This document shows, one piece after another, positions 47,421 to 61,077 of a stretch of DNA of 64,000 nucleotides. A model generated the notes under the pieces. The model had not been told where the DNA came from. It searched no databases and saw only the letters and a program-made list of their open reading frames with translations. Position 1 is the stretch's first letter; each line of letters opens with the position of its first letter. Origin of the DNA: Struthio camelus (Eukaryota; Chordata; Aves; Struthioniformes; Struthionidae). Made by a program: the position numbers and the translations under genes. The stretch covers positions 22,559,535-22,623,534 of the forward strand of contig NC_090954.1 in assembly GCF_040807025.1 (NCBI RefSeq). Reading direction: 5' to 3'.

Positions 47421-48115
47421 CCGCCGCTCCCCCCGCGCTCACAGCCGGGCTTTCCGCCGCACCGGGGCGGAGCCGCCGCCGCCGCCGCCGCCGCCGTTCC
47501 TGAGCCTGCAGCGACACCGTGTGCCCGCCGCCTACTACAAACAACGCCTCGCTTACGCCGTAGCCAAGTCTAGACCTGTCGCTGCACAAGACCAGCCTAA
47601 GGCACGGCCAGTGTGCACAGACTCCCAAGAGAGCACACAGCTCCAGGGACTCGCTGTTTCGGAAGCCCCACGGAACACAGCCCAGCAAGCGACAGCTCAG
47701 AGAAGGGTGACGTAAAATAGGGGAGGCACAGCTCTGCAGCGCTCTTTCTCCCCGCCGCTCCCCGCGCCGCCGCCTGCGCCAGCCCTGCCCGCCGCACCCG
47801 GGCTCCGCCGTCTCCCGGCCGCTGACGGGCAGCCGTGGCAGCCGCTCGGGGAGGAGCTGCCTCCTTCCTCCCCGATCACGCCGCCTTCGCGGGCGACAGC
47901 GGCACCGTGTGTCCCACAGCGGCTCCTTCTCCTGCAAGCGCGCTCCTCTCCTCCCGCCGGCCTCCCGCGCCCCCGCTGCCGAGCCCCGCCGCGGGAAGGA
48001 AGGATGGCGCGGGGCCGGGCCCGCGCGGGCGACGAAGCTCCGCCGCCGCCGCCCTGCGGAACATTTCTCTCTGCCGAACACGACTCGGCACGCTCCAGGT
48101 CTTTTTCTAACTCGG
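47345..48115 (-). promoter_or_regulatory. 5' leader and candidate promoter of exon copy 6
   Basis: Promoter-like segment at 47531-47717 with the CRE-like octamer at 47708-47715; (GCC)8 tracts. It opens directly into the polypyrimidine tract that starts at 48116. Confidence 0.45.
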
Positions 48116-48402
48116 CTCCTCCTCTCTTCCCTTCTCTTCCCTTCTCTTCCCTTCCCTTCCCTTCTCTTCTCTTCTCTTCTCTTCTCTTCTCTTCTCTTCT
48201 CTTCTCTTCTCTTCTCTTCTCTTCTCTTCTCTTCTCTTCTCTTCTCTTCCTTTCTCTTCTCCTCTCTTCGCTTCGCTTCCCTTCCCTTCCCTTCTCTTCC
48301 CTTCCCTTCTCCTCTCCTCTCCTCTCCTCTCCTCTCCTCTCCTCTCCTCTCCTCTCCTCTCCTCTCCTCTCCTCTCCTCTCCTCTCCTCTCCTCTCCTCT
48401 CC
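48116..48402. repeat. Upstream polypyrimidine tract, unit 6
   Basis: CTCTT then a brief CGCTT pair, CCCTT, and a long CTCCT run that ends at the 225-base block. Confidence 0.9.
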
Positions 48403-48627
48403 GTTTTCTACTTTCTTTCTCATAAACAAAGCATACTCTATTCATGCTTACCAAATATTTCGTGAATGTCTGCAATACCCCTTACATGAAGCACAGCCGT
48501 GACATAACACAATACCTCTCATGCCCCTTTGCTCCTGTGTTCCACCCAGACTTGGGTAAAGCCTTCATTTCTCCTTGAAGCACTCCGACGACCTGCTTTT
48601 CCAGGGAACTCGCTCTCTCCCCCCTCT
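48403..48627. repeat. 225-base block, start of exon-less unit A
   Basis: Follows the exon 6 upstream tract. Has TTCATGCTTACC where unit 5 has TTCACGCTTACC. Confidence 0.7.
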
Positions 48628-50315
48628 CCCCCCACCCCCGCCCCGCTCTTCTCCATGTGCCTGGGGACTCAGAGCTACCGCACCAGGGATCACACCTGAG
48701 GAGGCCTTCAGCAGAAAAAAACTGCTCTACCTCTCCTCCCCTTGACTTTGTCTTCACTACATGTTGCTCAGGAGGGGTGAGAAGGCCTTGTATTTCTTTC
48801 ATTCCTCCTGCAATAGCTCCTGGACCGGCTATCGCTGCACCACCGCTTCCTTTATGGCAGAAGAACTTACCCTTGGGCCTCCATCCATGGCAAGACCGAG
48901 GCTTCCAGAAGAAGTATATGCACATGGAAATGATTCCGGGCGTGTCCCTCACTGTTGGCAACAGGCAGAATGTGTCCGTTTCTGCGTGACTGGGTTTACA
49001 GCGCTCATGCACCTGAGCCCTGCCCTGCAAGGAACTGCTGCAGGAACTCACTTTGCTGCAAGGAACTCACTTTGCTGCAAGGAACTCACTTTGCAAAAAC
49101 ATCTCTGTCTGACCGAAACAGAATGGCCCAGCCTTCGAAATGCGGGCCTAACCTTACATACCAAAACAGAATGGCCCAGCCTTTGAATTGCGGGCCTAAC
49201 CCTACATACCATTAGGGCACAGAGACTCCAGAGAGTCCAAACTCCTCCAGCGAGTCTTTACTTTGGGATGTCAAACTGAACGCGGACAAGTATGCAAACG
49301 CTCCAAGAATGGTGAAGTAACAGAGCCGAACCACAGCTCTCTAGTAATCGTCATATACCTTACGCAAGAGCTTTCTCTTCCTCCCCAGTTTCCATTTGGA
49401 GATGCACAATTAGTGTCAAGTTCCTCATTATCTAATCGAACATGCATGGTCACATTGTACAACAGAGCAAGAGCCCTATCTCCAGCCGAAGCTGGTCACC
49501 ACAGAATGCCTCGGATACATTACAATGACCCACGTGTCACATAACCACACAAAAGCCATGCAGCTTACGCTACTGCACGGGCAAGGAACAGTTTGTCTGA
49601 GAACACCGCTCAGAGTCCCACCACCTGTACAGTCACAAACGCATTAAGGCCCCTCCACTACTCAGTGCAGAAGGCCACCTAATGCCACTTCACTGATACC
49701 AGGGAGCAACACGAAGGGGGCAGTTGCACAGAATAGCGCCATCCTGCTCCAAGCACAGAACCAGCAGCCGTATAACATGCGGTCAGTCTAAAACTATCCT
49801 ATCGAGAATAAATGGAAATCATGTAGGTACCACAAATATGTCTGTCTCTCTGTCAGAGATGTCGACTTTACCTACAGCGCTACCCACTTTGCAATCTTAC
49901 AAGTGGTCTTGGTTTGCTTCTTTAGGAGGGGGCAGGGGGCAGACAGAAAAAAAAAAAAAGCGTTCTTCACATTTCTTCACATCTGAAGGGGTTTTAAGGG
50001 CCATCTTCCATGATAGGTCTTCATTAGACGCCGGGAACTGGGCTGGAAAAAGGAAGCCGGTTTTGTCAAAGCTCTTACTTCGTTGCCTTATTGCTACAGC
50101 TCTTACATCCACCTCTGCAAGGAGGGAAGCAGGAGGCCTGTAAACGGGAAACACATGAACTGCACGGCATTGTGCAAAGGTGAACCTCACCTCCAGAGAC
50201 TAGAGGAACCACAGTGACCCACAACGACAGCAAAAGCCTCAAACTCTGAAATCATCCACCCAATAATACTCGGCAGTCTGCCTCTTGCTCACAATTACGG
50301 ACCCATTTCCTGGCA

Positions 50316-50978
50316 AATACATCAATCCATTCCAGTCTTCCTGCGCCACACACTGTGGATGCCAGAAGTTTTGTACGTGGGGTCAAACACATTCAGATAC
50401 GGGAAGCCCAGCAAAGTGGACAGTTTCCTCTTCTTGTGATGTGAAACACTCTGTGTTCTTCTCACCACCATCGCAATCTCAGACAAGTCTGTTCACGCCA
50501 CAAAGCTCATCCACGCAACGGGAGAGGGCCCTCCGTGGCCCTCCTATGGCACGGTCATCGCCACAGTAGTAGGAAGCCCCTTTACCCCAACAACACGCTA
50601 CGGCATTCAACGCCATGTTCACGCTCACACAGGTCTTGGCAGATCTGAATGACAGCGTATGCACCAAGCGTCTGGCAGGCTCTCTGCACCACACCACTCA
50701 TATTTTGCAATGCTTGAGAAAGACCGCATCAACATGCTACAGAGCTGCACAGTAGGGTTCACAAAGGTGGTGCCGTGACAGCTCTAATCACAACGCCCTC
50801 CACCATTCACCTTACCAAAGCGTAGAAATATATCCCACAACCAAGAGCAACCGTTCTCACAGACGATCTCTCCTGAACAGCATTAGCCCACTCCTCGCTA
50901 AAAAAAAAGAGCCACGGTGCTCCTCTGAAAACGCCATACATCACAACGGGACGCACCACTACAGCCCTCGGGAAAGCA
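50316..50978. repeat. Module beta, exon-less unit A
   Basis: Carries its own changes (TGCGCCACACACTG, GGGAAGCCC) shared with the copy in unit B but not with units 4 and 5. Confidence 0.75.
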
Positions 50979-53230
50979 CGTCCACAACTAAGGGAAGGCA
51001 AGAACACCCAACACCCTAATGGCACCCGCCTCCCCATGCCTTCCTGGAAATCATACCTGATGAGGAGAAAGGCACCAAGACCACCAAAGGCAGCTCAAGC
51101 TGAAACAAAGCTCCCCGCACCACAAAAGGCAAGAAGAGTTGATAGGCTACCTCCCACAACACCGCACTCCCGAGTACGGCCCCTACTCGGCCGCAACAGC
51201 AGAACGTTCCACCCTTTCCAGTACAAGGCCAGCCTGAGACACGGCCAGTGTGCTCAGCCTCCAAAGAGACCTAACAACGCCAGACACTCCTCACTTCAGG
51301 AAGGCAGCATGGACCTAGCTCCTCCTCATCTTTCCCGCCAGGCATGCACTCACAGAACAACACAGCCACCACTTCGCTACACGCCGGATTTACTCCCCAC
51401 ACACTGCCTCACGCTCATCAACATCATCCACCTGTCACAAGAACAAACAGAAGCCATGAAGGTGGCCCGACCGCGTTTTCACTGAGGACATCCCCAATCA
51501 CTCCCAACACAGCCACAGAGGCAAACACAGGAGAGACCTTCCCACACTCACACACACGTGCTTGCTCTCACGCTGTGCCAGGAAGCAACGTGCAAAGCCA
51601 GCGAGCGATCCCTCGGAAGTCCTGCCGCCTGGGCCAAGCCTGCACGCAACGTTAGATCCACCCAAATTACTGTCTCGTGACTACACGGCAACACAGAGAC
51701 ATCTGCCTGTCACACGCACCCTCTTCTGGTGGAGTCTGAGGCACCGGGAAGTTCGGCCAGTGGCTGCTTCTGCAGAAAAACAATGTAGATCGCTCCTTCT
51801 AGAAGGGCCTCCAAGGGAAGTCGCCAGTGAGCAACACGAAGGATTCCCATGGAAGAGGGGTTTGAAACAGCTACGCAAGCCTTGGCAGACCTCTGAAATC
51901 GCTCCATTCCTGACAGTGCTCCTACAGGCGCTGCTGTGAAACGGGAAGCAGAAGGGCAAGCTGAAAGCTGATGACATTCTCCCAACGTCCAATGCCCCTC
52001 AGCACAGCAGGAAACAATCGCCCACACTCATGGCAAGCGGCCCCAGCTCGGGAAACCTCTCACACAGCAAACTCCACCTTGCCCACAATTCCTGACGTGT
52101 CTCCTGAGTCAGGCTGGCGACAGGGAGACAGGCTGCTGTTGCTGGTGGCGCAGAATGGTGCCCCGGCTCGCACCCACATGCTCACCATCACGCCCCACGA
52201 CATTACCACAACACGTTTATCCGCACTCGCAGAAAACAAGCAAGGCCTACCACCGCGGGACACGTGCAAGGGGCACAGTCAGGAACCGTGAGTGACGAGC
52301 TTCCACCACCGTTCCCGGGGCCTGAGTGCACCTCCTCCACCAGCACACCCTGGCTAAGGCAGCGACATGCTTCCCCGTGTCTTACAGCGACCGCGCGATT
52401 TCCTCTTCTGCCTGTGCCCTTTAAGCTGCTGAGAATGCTAACAACGTACGTGGATCGAGGCTTTCCTCACGACAAGCTTCACCTCCCAAGACGCAGGTCA
52501 CGCTCTCGCTCCTTCCGTAGGCCCAGGAGTGGCTTCTCGCGCCTGCACAGTCGAAGTAAGGCAGCATGTAGCAGCACGAAACTGCTTTTTCTCTGCCTTG
52601 TGCCCAGACAGAGGCATTCGAAAACAGCACACGCCGACACACTGTGCAAGCCTCCTGCAACACTGAACCACAGCTGAACACGACCGCCACCTCCAGGAGA
52701 CCTACACTTCCGAACGCAGCTCAGCACCAGTATTGTTACACAGCAACACGGAACCGCCGAGGGCGAAACGGACACTTGTTTTGTGCAGTCGCACAAACGG
52801 CGCGCAGGGAAACGCACGCAAGGACTCAGATCTTCCGGAGAGCAACCAAGGATGCAGAGTGAACGGCAACGATGTCTGGTGGACAAAGAGACTACGCAGG
52901 CAACGACGGAGCTTCTCTCCGCTTCTCGCGGGCGCGGACGAGGAAGTGGGGAACATAAATGCAGAAGCAATAGCGAGCAAAGGCAAAGAGGAAAGCAAAC
53001 CCGGGCGAGAGCAGTCGCCCGCCTCCTTCCCTCTGCCGGGAACTCTCGGATCGGCCGCTGCGACCATCAAAGGCGGAGCCATCAGCGCTAATGACAGGGC
53101 ACCCGCTCCCTGCCATTGTCCATTCACACCTCATGAAGGGTAAGCTCCTTAGGCACTAACTGCATTCAGCGTATAGAGGTGATGTCGGTTAATGAGGGCA
53201 ATTTCTTTCTTTTCTTTTCCACCGTGCCTT

Positions 53231-53521
53231 GCCTCCCCTTCCTTCCCCTTCCTTTCCCTCCCCTCCCCTTCCCTTCCCTCCCCTCCCCTCCCCTTCCCTT
53301 CCCTTCCCTTCCCTTCCCTTCCCTTCCCTTCCCTTCCCTTCCCTTCCCTTCCCTTCCCTTCCCTTCCCTTCCCTTCCCTTCTCTTCTCTTCTCTTCTCCT
53401 ATCTTCTCTTCTCTTCTCTTCTCTTCCTTTCTCTTCTCTTCTCTTCTCTTCTCTTCTCTTCTCTTCTCTTCTCTCCTCTCCTCTCCTCTCCTCTCCTCTC
53501 CTCTCCTCTCCTCTCCTCTCC
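53231..53521. repeat. Hybrid polypyrimidine tract at exon-loss junction A/B
   Basis: Starts like a distal tract (after the CCACCGTGCCTTGCC lead-in) and ends like the upstream tract of units 5 and 6 (CTCTT, then CTCCT, then the 225-base block). This is the junction across which exon and leader are missing. Confidence 0.92.
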
Positions 53522-53746
53522 GTTTTCTACTTTCTTTCTCATAAACAAAGCATACTCTATTCATGCTTACCAAATATTTCGTGAATGTCTGCAATACCCC
53601 TTACATGAAGCACAGCCGTGACATAACACAATACCTCTCATGCCCCTTTGCTCCTGTGTTCCACCCAGACTTGGGTAAAGCCTTCATTTCTCCTTGAAGC
53701 ACTCCGACGACCTGCTTTTCCAGGGAACTCGCTCTCTCCCCCCTCT
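53522..53746. repeat. 225-base block, start of exon-less unit B
   Basis: Same sequence form as at 48403, joined directly to a hybrid tract. Confidence 0.7.
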
Positions 53747-55367
53747 CCCCCCACCCCCGCCCCGCTCTTCTCCATGTGCCTGGGGACTCAGAGCTACCGC
53801 ACCAGGGATCACACCTGAGGAGGCCTTCAGCAGAAAAAAACTGCTCTACCTCTCCTCCCCTTGACTTTGTCTTCACTACACGTTGCTCAGGAGGGGTGAG
53901 AAGGCCTTGTATTTCTTTCATTCCTCCTGCAATAGCTCCTGGACCGGCTATCGCTGCACCACCGCTTCCTTTATGGCAGAAGAACTTACCCTTGGGCCTC
54001 CATCCATGGCAAGACCGAGGCTTCCAGAAGAAGTATATGCACATGGAAATGATTCCGGGCGTGTCCCTCACTGTTGGCAACAGGCAGAATGTGTCCGTTT
54101 CTGCGTGACTGGGTTTACAGCGCTCATGCACCTGAGCCCTGCCCTGCAAGGAACTGCTGCAGGAACTCACTTTGCTGCAAGGAACTCACTTTGCAAAAAC
54201 ATCTCTGTCTGACCGAAACAGAATGGCCCAGCCTTCGAAATGCGGGCCTAACCCTACATACCATTAGGGCACAGAGACTCCAGAGAGTCCAAACTCCTCC
54301 AGCGAGTCTTTACTTTGGGATGTCAAACTGAACACGGACAAGTATGCAAACGCTCCAAGAATGGTGAAGTAACAGAGCCGAACCACAGCTCTCTAGTAAT
54401 CGTCATATACCTTACGCAAGAGCTTTCTCTTCCTCCCCAGTTTCCATTTGGAGATGCACAATTAGTGTCAAGTTCCTCATTATCTAATCGAACATGCATG
54501 GTCACATTGTACAACAGAGCAAGAGCCCTATCTCCAGCCGAAGCTGGTCACCACAGAATGCCTCGGATACGTTACAATGACCCACGTGTCACATAACCAC
54601 ACAAAAGCCATGCAGCTTACGCTACTGCACGGGCAAGGAACAGTTTGTCTGAGAACACCGCTCAGAGTCCCACCACCTGTACAGTCACAAACGCATTAAG
54701 GCCCCTCCACTACTCAGTGCAGAAGGCCACCTAATGCCACTTCACTGATACCAGGGAGCAACACGAAGGGGGCAGTTGCACAGAATAGCGCCATCCTGCT
54801 CCAAGCACGGAACCAGCAGCCGTATAACATGCGGTCAGTCTAAAACTATCCTATCGAGAATAAATGGAAATCATGTAGGTACCACAAATATGTCTGTCTC
54901 TCTGTCAGAGATGTCGACTTTACCTACAGCGCTACCCACTTTGCAATCTTACAAGTGGTCTTGGTTTGCTTCTTTAGGAGGGGGCAGGGGGCAGACAGAA
55001 AAAAAAAAAAAGCGTTCTTCACATTTCTTCACATCTGAAGGGGTTTTAAGGGCCATCTTCCATGATAGGTCTTCATTAGACGCCGGGAACTGGGCTGGAA
55101 AAAGGAAGCCGGTTTTGTCAAAGCTCTTACTTCGTTGCCTTATTGCTACAGCTCTTACATCCACCTCTGCAAGGAGGGAAGCAGGAGGCCTGTAAACGGG
55201 AAACACATGAACTGCATGGCATTGTGCAAAGGTGAACCTCACCTCCAGAGACTGGAGGAACCACAGTGACCCACAACGACAGCAAAAGGCTCAAACTCTG
55301 AAATCATCCACCCAATAATACTCGGCAGTCTGCCTCTTGCTCACAATTACGGACCCATTTCCTGGCA

Positions 55368-56030
55368 AATACATCAATCCATTCCAGTCTTCCTGCGCCA
55401 CACACTGTGGATGCCAGAAGTTTTGTACGTGGGGTCAAACACATTCAGATACGGGAAGCCCAGCAAAGTGGACAGTTTCCTCTTCTTGTGATGTGAAACA
55501 CTCTGTGTTCTTCTCACCACCATCGCAATCTCAGACAAGTCTGTTCACGCCACAAAGCTCATCCACGCAACGGGAGAGGGCCCTCCGTGGCCCTCCTATG
55601 GCACGGTCATCGCCACAGTAGTAGGAAGCCCCTTTACCCCAACAACACGCTACGGCATTCAACGCCATGTTCACGCTCACACAGGTCTTGGCAGATCTGA
55701 ATGACAGCGTATGCACCAAGCGTCTGGCAGGCTCTCTGCACCACACCACTCATATTTTGCAATGCTTGAGAAAGACCGCATCAACATGCTACAGAGCTGC
55801 ACAGTAGGGTTCACAAAGGTGGTGCCGTGACAGCTCTAATCACAACGCCCTCCACCATTCACCTTACCAAAGCGTAGAAATATATCCCACAACCAAGAGC
55901 AACCGTTCTCACAGACGATCTCTCCTGAACAGCATTAGCCCACTCCTCGCTAAAAAAAAAGAGCCACGGTGCTCCTCTGAAAACGCCATACATCACAACG
56001 GGACGCACCACTACAGCCCTCGGGAAAGCA
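55368..56030. repeat. Module beta, exon-less unit B
   Basis: Shares TGCGCCACACACTG and GGGAAGCCC with the unit A copy. Confidence 0.75.
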
Positions 56031-58283
56031 CGTCCACAACTAAGGGAAGGCAAGAACACCCAACACCCTAATGGCACCCGCCTCCCCATGCCTTCCTGGA
56101 AATCATACCTGATGAGGAGAAAGGCACCAAGACCACCAAAGGCAGCTCAAGCTGAAACAAAGCTCCCCGCACCACAAAAGGCAAGAAGAGTTGATAGGCT
56201 ACCTCCCACAACACCGCACTCCCGAGTACAGCCCCTACTCGGCCGCAACAGCAGAACGTTCCACCCTTTCCAGTACAAGGCCAGCCTGAGACACGGCCAG
56301 TGTGCTCAGCCTCCAAAGAGACCTAACAACGCCAGACACTCCTCACTTCAGGAAGGCAGCATGGACCTAGCTCCTCCTCATCTTTCCCGCCAGGCATGCA
56401 CTCACAGAACAACACAGCCACCACTTCGCTACCTGCCGGATTTACTCCCCACACACTGCCTCACGCTCATCAACATCATCCACCTGTCACAAGAACAAAC
56501 AGAAGCCATGAAGGTGGCCCGACCGCGTTTTCACTGAGGACATCCCCAATCACTCCCAACACAGCCACAGAGGCAAACACAGGAGAGACCTTCCCACACT
56601 CACACACACGTGCTTGCTCTCACGCTGTGCCAGGAAGCAACGTGCAAAGCCAGCGAGCGATCCCTCGGAAGTCCTGCCGCCTGGGCCAAGCCTGCACGCA
56701 ACGTTAGATCCACCCAAATTACTGTCTCGTGACTACACGGCAACACAGAGACATCTGCCTGTCACACGCACCCTCTTCTGGTGGAGTCTGAGGCACCGGG
56801 AAGTTCGGCCAGTGGCTGCTTCTGCAGAAAAACAATGTAGATCGCTCCTTCTAGAAGGGCCTCCAAGGGAAGTCGCCAGTGAGCAACACGAAGGATTCCC
56901 ATGGAAGAGGGGTTTGAAACAGCTACGCAAGCCTTGTCAGACCTCTGAAATCGCTCCATTCCTGACAGTGCTCCTACAGGCGCTGCTGTGAAACGGGAAG
57001 CAGAAGGGCAAGCTGAAAGCTGATGACATTCTCCCAACGTCCAATGCCCCTCAGCACAGCAGGAAACAACTGCCCACACTCATGGCAAGCGGCCCCAGCT
57101 CGGGAAACCTCTCACACAGCAAACTCCACCTTGCCCACAATTCCTGACGTGTCTCCTGAGTCAGGCTGGCGACAGGGAGACAGGCTGCTGTTGCTGGTGG
57201 CGCAGAATGGTGCCCCGGCTCGCACCCACATGCTCACCATCACGCCCCACGACATTACCACAACACGTTTATCCGCACTCGCAGAAAACAAGCAAGGCCT
57301 ACCACCGCGGGACACGTGCAAGGGGCACAGTCAGGAACCGTGAGTGACGAGCTTCCACCACCGTTCCCGGGGCCTGAGTGCACCTCCTCCACCAGCACAC
57401 CCTGGCTAAGGCAGCGACATGCTTCCCCGTGTCTTACAGCGACCGCGCGATTTCCTCTTCTGCCTGTGCCCTTTAAGCTGCTGAGAATGCTAACAACGTA
57501 CGTGGATCGAGGCTTTCCTCACGACAAGCTTCACCTCCCAAGACGCAGGTCACGCTCTCGCTCCTTCCGTAGGCCCAGGAGTGGCTTCTCGCGCCCGCAC
57601 AGTCGAAGTAAGGCAGCATGTAGCAGCACGAAACTGCTTTTTCTCTGCCTTGTGCCCAGACAGAGGCATTCGAAAACAGCACACGCCGACACACTGTGCA
57701 AGCCTCCTGCAACACTGAACCACAGCTGAACACGACCGCCACCTCCAGGAGACCTACACTTCCGAACGCAGCTCAGCACCAGTATTGTTACACAGCAACA
57801 CGGAACCGCCGAGGGCGAAACGGACACTTGTTTTGTGCAGTCGCACAAACGGCGCGCAGGGAAACGCACGCAAGGACTCAGATCTTCCGGAGAGCAACCA
57901 AGGATGCAGAGTGAACGGCAACGATGTCTGGTGGACAAAGAGACTACGCAGGCAACGACGGAGCTTCTCTCCGCTTCTCGCGGGCGCGGACGAGGAAGTG
58001 GGGAACATAAATGCAGAAGCAATAGCGAGCAAAGGCAAAGAGGAAAGCAAACCCGGGCGAGAGCAGTCGCCCGCCTCCTTCCCTCTGCCGGGAACTCTCG
58101 GATCGGCCGCTGCGACCATCAAAGGCGGAGCCATCAGCGCTAATGACAGGGCACCCGCTCCCTGCCATTGTCCATTCACACCTCATGAAGGGTAAGCTCC
58201 TTAGGCACTAACTGCATTCAGCGTATAGAGGTGATGTCGGTTAATGAGGGCAATTTCTTTCTTTTCTTTTCCACCGTGCCTTG

Positions 58284-58568
58284 CCTCCCCTTCCTTCCCC
58301 TTCCTTTCCCTCCCCTCCCCTTCCCTTCCCTCCCCTCCCCTCCCCTCCCCTTCCCTTCCCTTCCCTTCCCTTCCCTTCCCTTCCCTTCCCTTCCCTTCCC
58401 TTCCCTTCCCTTCCCTTCCTTTCCCTTCTCTTCTCTTCTCTTCTCCTATCTTCTCTTCTCTTCTCTTCTCTTCCTTTCTCTTCTCTTCTCTTCTCTTCTC
58501 TTCTCTTCTCTTCTCTTCTCTCCTCTCCTCTCCTCTCCTCTCCTCTCCTCTCCTCTCCTCTCCTCTCC
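58284..58568. repeat. Hybrid polypyrimidine tract at exon-loss junction B/C
   Basis: Same build and interruptions as 53231-53521, with small changes in repeat number. Confidence 0.92.
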
Positions 58569-58793
58569 GTTTTCTACTTTCTTTCTCATAAACAAAGCAT
58601 ACTCTATTCATGCTTACCAAATATTTCGTGAATGTCTGCAATACCCCTTACATGAAGCACAGCCGTGACATAACACAATACCTCTCATGCCCCTTTGCTC
58701 CTGTGTTCCACCCAGACTTGGGTAAAGCCTTCATTTCTCCTTGAAGCACTCCGACGACCTGCTTTTCCAGGGAACTCGCTCTCTCCCCCCTCT
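58569..58793. repeat. 225-base block, start of stretch C
   Basis: Same sequence form as at 48403 and 53522. Confidence 0.7.
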
Positions 58794-60414
58794 CCCCCCA
58801 CCCCCGCCCCGCTCTTCTCCATGTGCCTGGGGACTCAGAGCTACCGCACAAGGGATCACACCTGAGGAGGCCTTCAGCAGAAAAAAACTGCTCTACCTCT
58901 CCTCCCCTTGACTTTGTCTTCACTACACGTTGCTCAGGAGGGGTGAGAAGGCCTTGTATTTCTTTCATTCCTCCTGCAATAGCTCCTGGACCGGCTATCG
59001 CTGCACCGCCGCTTCCTTTATGGCAGAAGAACTTACCCTTGGGCCTCCATCCATGGCAAGACCGAGGCTTCCAGAAGAAGTATATGCACATGGAAATGAT
59101 TCCGGGCGTGTCCCTCACTGTTGGCAACAGGCAGAATGTGTCCGTTTCTGCGTGACTGGGTTTACAGCGCTCATGCACCTGAGCCCTGCCCTGCAAGGAA
59201 CTGCTGCAGGAACTCACTTTGCTGCAAGGAACTCACTTTGCAAAAACATCTCTGTCTGACCGAAACAGAATGGCCCAGCCTTCGAAATGCGGGCCTAACC
59301 CTACATACCATTAGGGCACAGAGACTCCAGAGAGTCCAAACTCCTCCAGCGAGTCTTTACTTTGGGATGTCAAACTGAACACGGACAAGTATGCAAACGC
59401 TCCAAGAATGGTGAAGTAACAGAGCCGAACCACAGCTCTCTAGTAATCCTCATATACCTTACGCAAGAGCTTTCTCTTCCTCCCCAGTTTCCATTTGGAG
59501 ATGCACAATTAGTGTCAAGTTCCTCATTATCTAATCGAACATGCATGGTCACATTGTACAACAGAGCAAGAGCCCTATCTCCAGCCGAAGCTGGTCACCA
59601 CAGAATGCCTCGGATACGTTACAATGACCCACGTGTCACATAACCACACAAAAGCCATGCAGCTTACGCTACTGCACGGGCAAGGAACAGTTTGTCTGAG
59701 AACACCGCTCAGAGTCCCACCACCTGTACAGTCACAAACGCATTAAGGCCCCTCCACTACTCAGTGCAGAAGGCCACCTAATGCCACTTCACTGATACCA
59801 GGGAGCAACACGAAGGGGGCAGTTGCACAGAATAGCGCCATCCTGCTCCAAGCACGGAACCAGCAGCCGTATAACATGCGGTCAGTCTAAAACTATCCTA
59901 TCGAGAATAAATGGAAATCATGTAGGTACCACAAATATGTCTGTCTCTCTGTCAGAGATGTCGACTTTACCTACAGCGCTACCCACTTTGCAATCTTACA
60001 AGTGGTCTTGGTTTGCTTCTTTAGGAGGGGGCAGGGGGCAGACAGAAAAAAAAAAAAAGCGTTCTTCACATTTCTTCACATCTGAAGGGGTTTTAAGGGC
60101 CATCTTCCATGATAGGTCTTCATTAGACGCCGGGAACTGGGCTGGAAAAAGGAAGCCGGTTTTGTCAAAGCTCTTACTTCGTTGCCTTATTGCTACAGCT
60201 CTTACATCCACCTCTGCAAGGAGGGAAGCAGGAGGCCTGTAAACGGGAAACACATGAACTGCATGGCATTGTGCAAAGGTGAACCTCACCTCCAGAGACT
60301 GGAGGAACCACAGTGACCCACAACGACAGCAAAAGGCTCAAACTCTGAAATCATCCACCCAATAATACTCGGCAGTCTGCCTCTTGCTCACAATTACGGA
60401 CCCATTTCCTGGCA

Positions 60415-61077
60415 AATACATCAATCCATTCCAGTCTTCCTGCTCCACACGCTGTGGATGCCAGAAGTTTTGTACATGGGGTCAAACACATTCAGATACG
60501 GGATGCCCAGCAAAGTGGACAGTTTCCTCTTCTTGTGATGTGAAACACTCTGTGTTCTTCTCACCACCATCGCAATCTCAGACAAGTCTGTTCACGCCAC
60601 AAAGCTCATCCACGCAACGGGAGAGGGCCCTCCGTGGCCCTCCTATGGCACGGTCATCGCCACAGTAGTAGGAAGCCCCTTTACCCCAACAACACGCTAC
60701 GGCATTCAACGCCATGTTCACGCTCACACAGGTCTTGGCAGATCTGAATGACAGCGTATGCACCAAGCATCTGGCAGGCTCTCTGCACCACACCACTCAT
60801 ATTTTGCAATGCTTGAGAAAGACCGCATCAACATGCTACAGAGCTGCACAGTAGGGTTCACAAAGGTGGTGCCGTGACAGCTCTAATCACAACGCCCTCC
60901 ACCATTCACCTTACCAAAGCATAGAAATACATCCCACAACCAAGAGCAACCGTTCTCACAGACGATCTCTCCTGAACAGCATTAGCCCACTCCTCGCTAA
61001 AAAAAAAGAGCCACGGTGCTCCTCTGAAAACGCCATACATCACAACGGGACGCACCACTACAGCCCTCGGGAAAGCA
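60415..61077. repeat. Module beta, exon-less stretch C
   Basis: Reverts to the unit 4/5 form (TGCTCCACACGCTG, GGGATGCCC), so it was not simply copied from unit B. Confidence 0.75.

Larger units (their letters stand above)
48403..53521. repeat. Exon-less tandem unit A
   Basis: A 5119-base unit starting at the 225-base block. It runs through common spacer (A13 run at 49947), module beta and the distal spacer, then ends in a hybrid polypyrimidine tract that leads straight into the next 225-base block. The exon, its leader and both flanks are absent. It carries the extra 56-base ACAGAATGGCCCAGCC repeat near 49121-49176, as in unit 4. No gene is recognised. Confidence 0.9.
53522..58568. repeat. 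Exon-less tandem unit B
   Basis: A 5047-base unit, nearly the same as unit A but without the extra short repeats near 49060-49176. It ends in a hybrid tract with the same internal interruptions (CTCCTATCTTC) as unit A, which means the two were copied from one another after the exon was lost. No gene is recognised. Confidence 0.9.
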
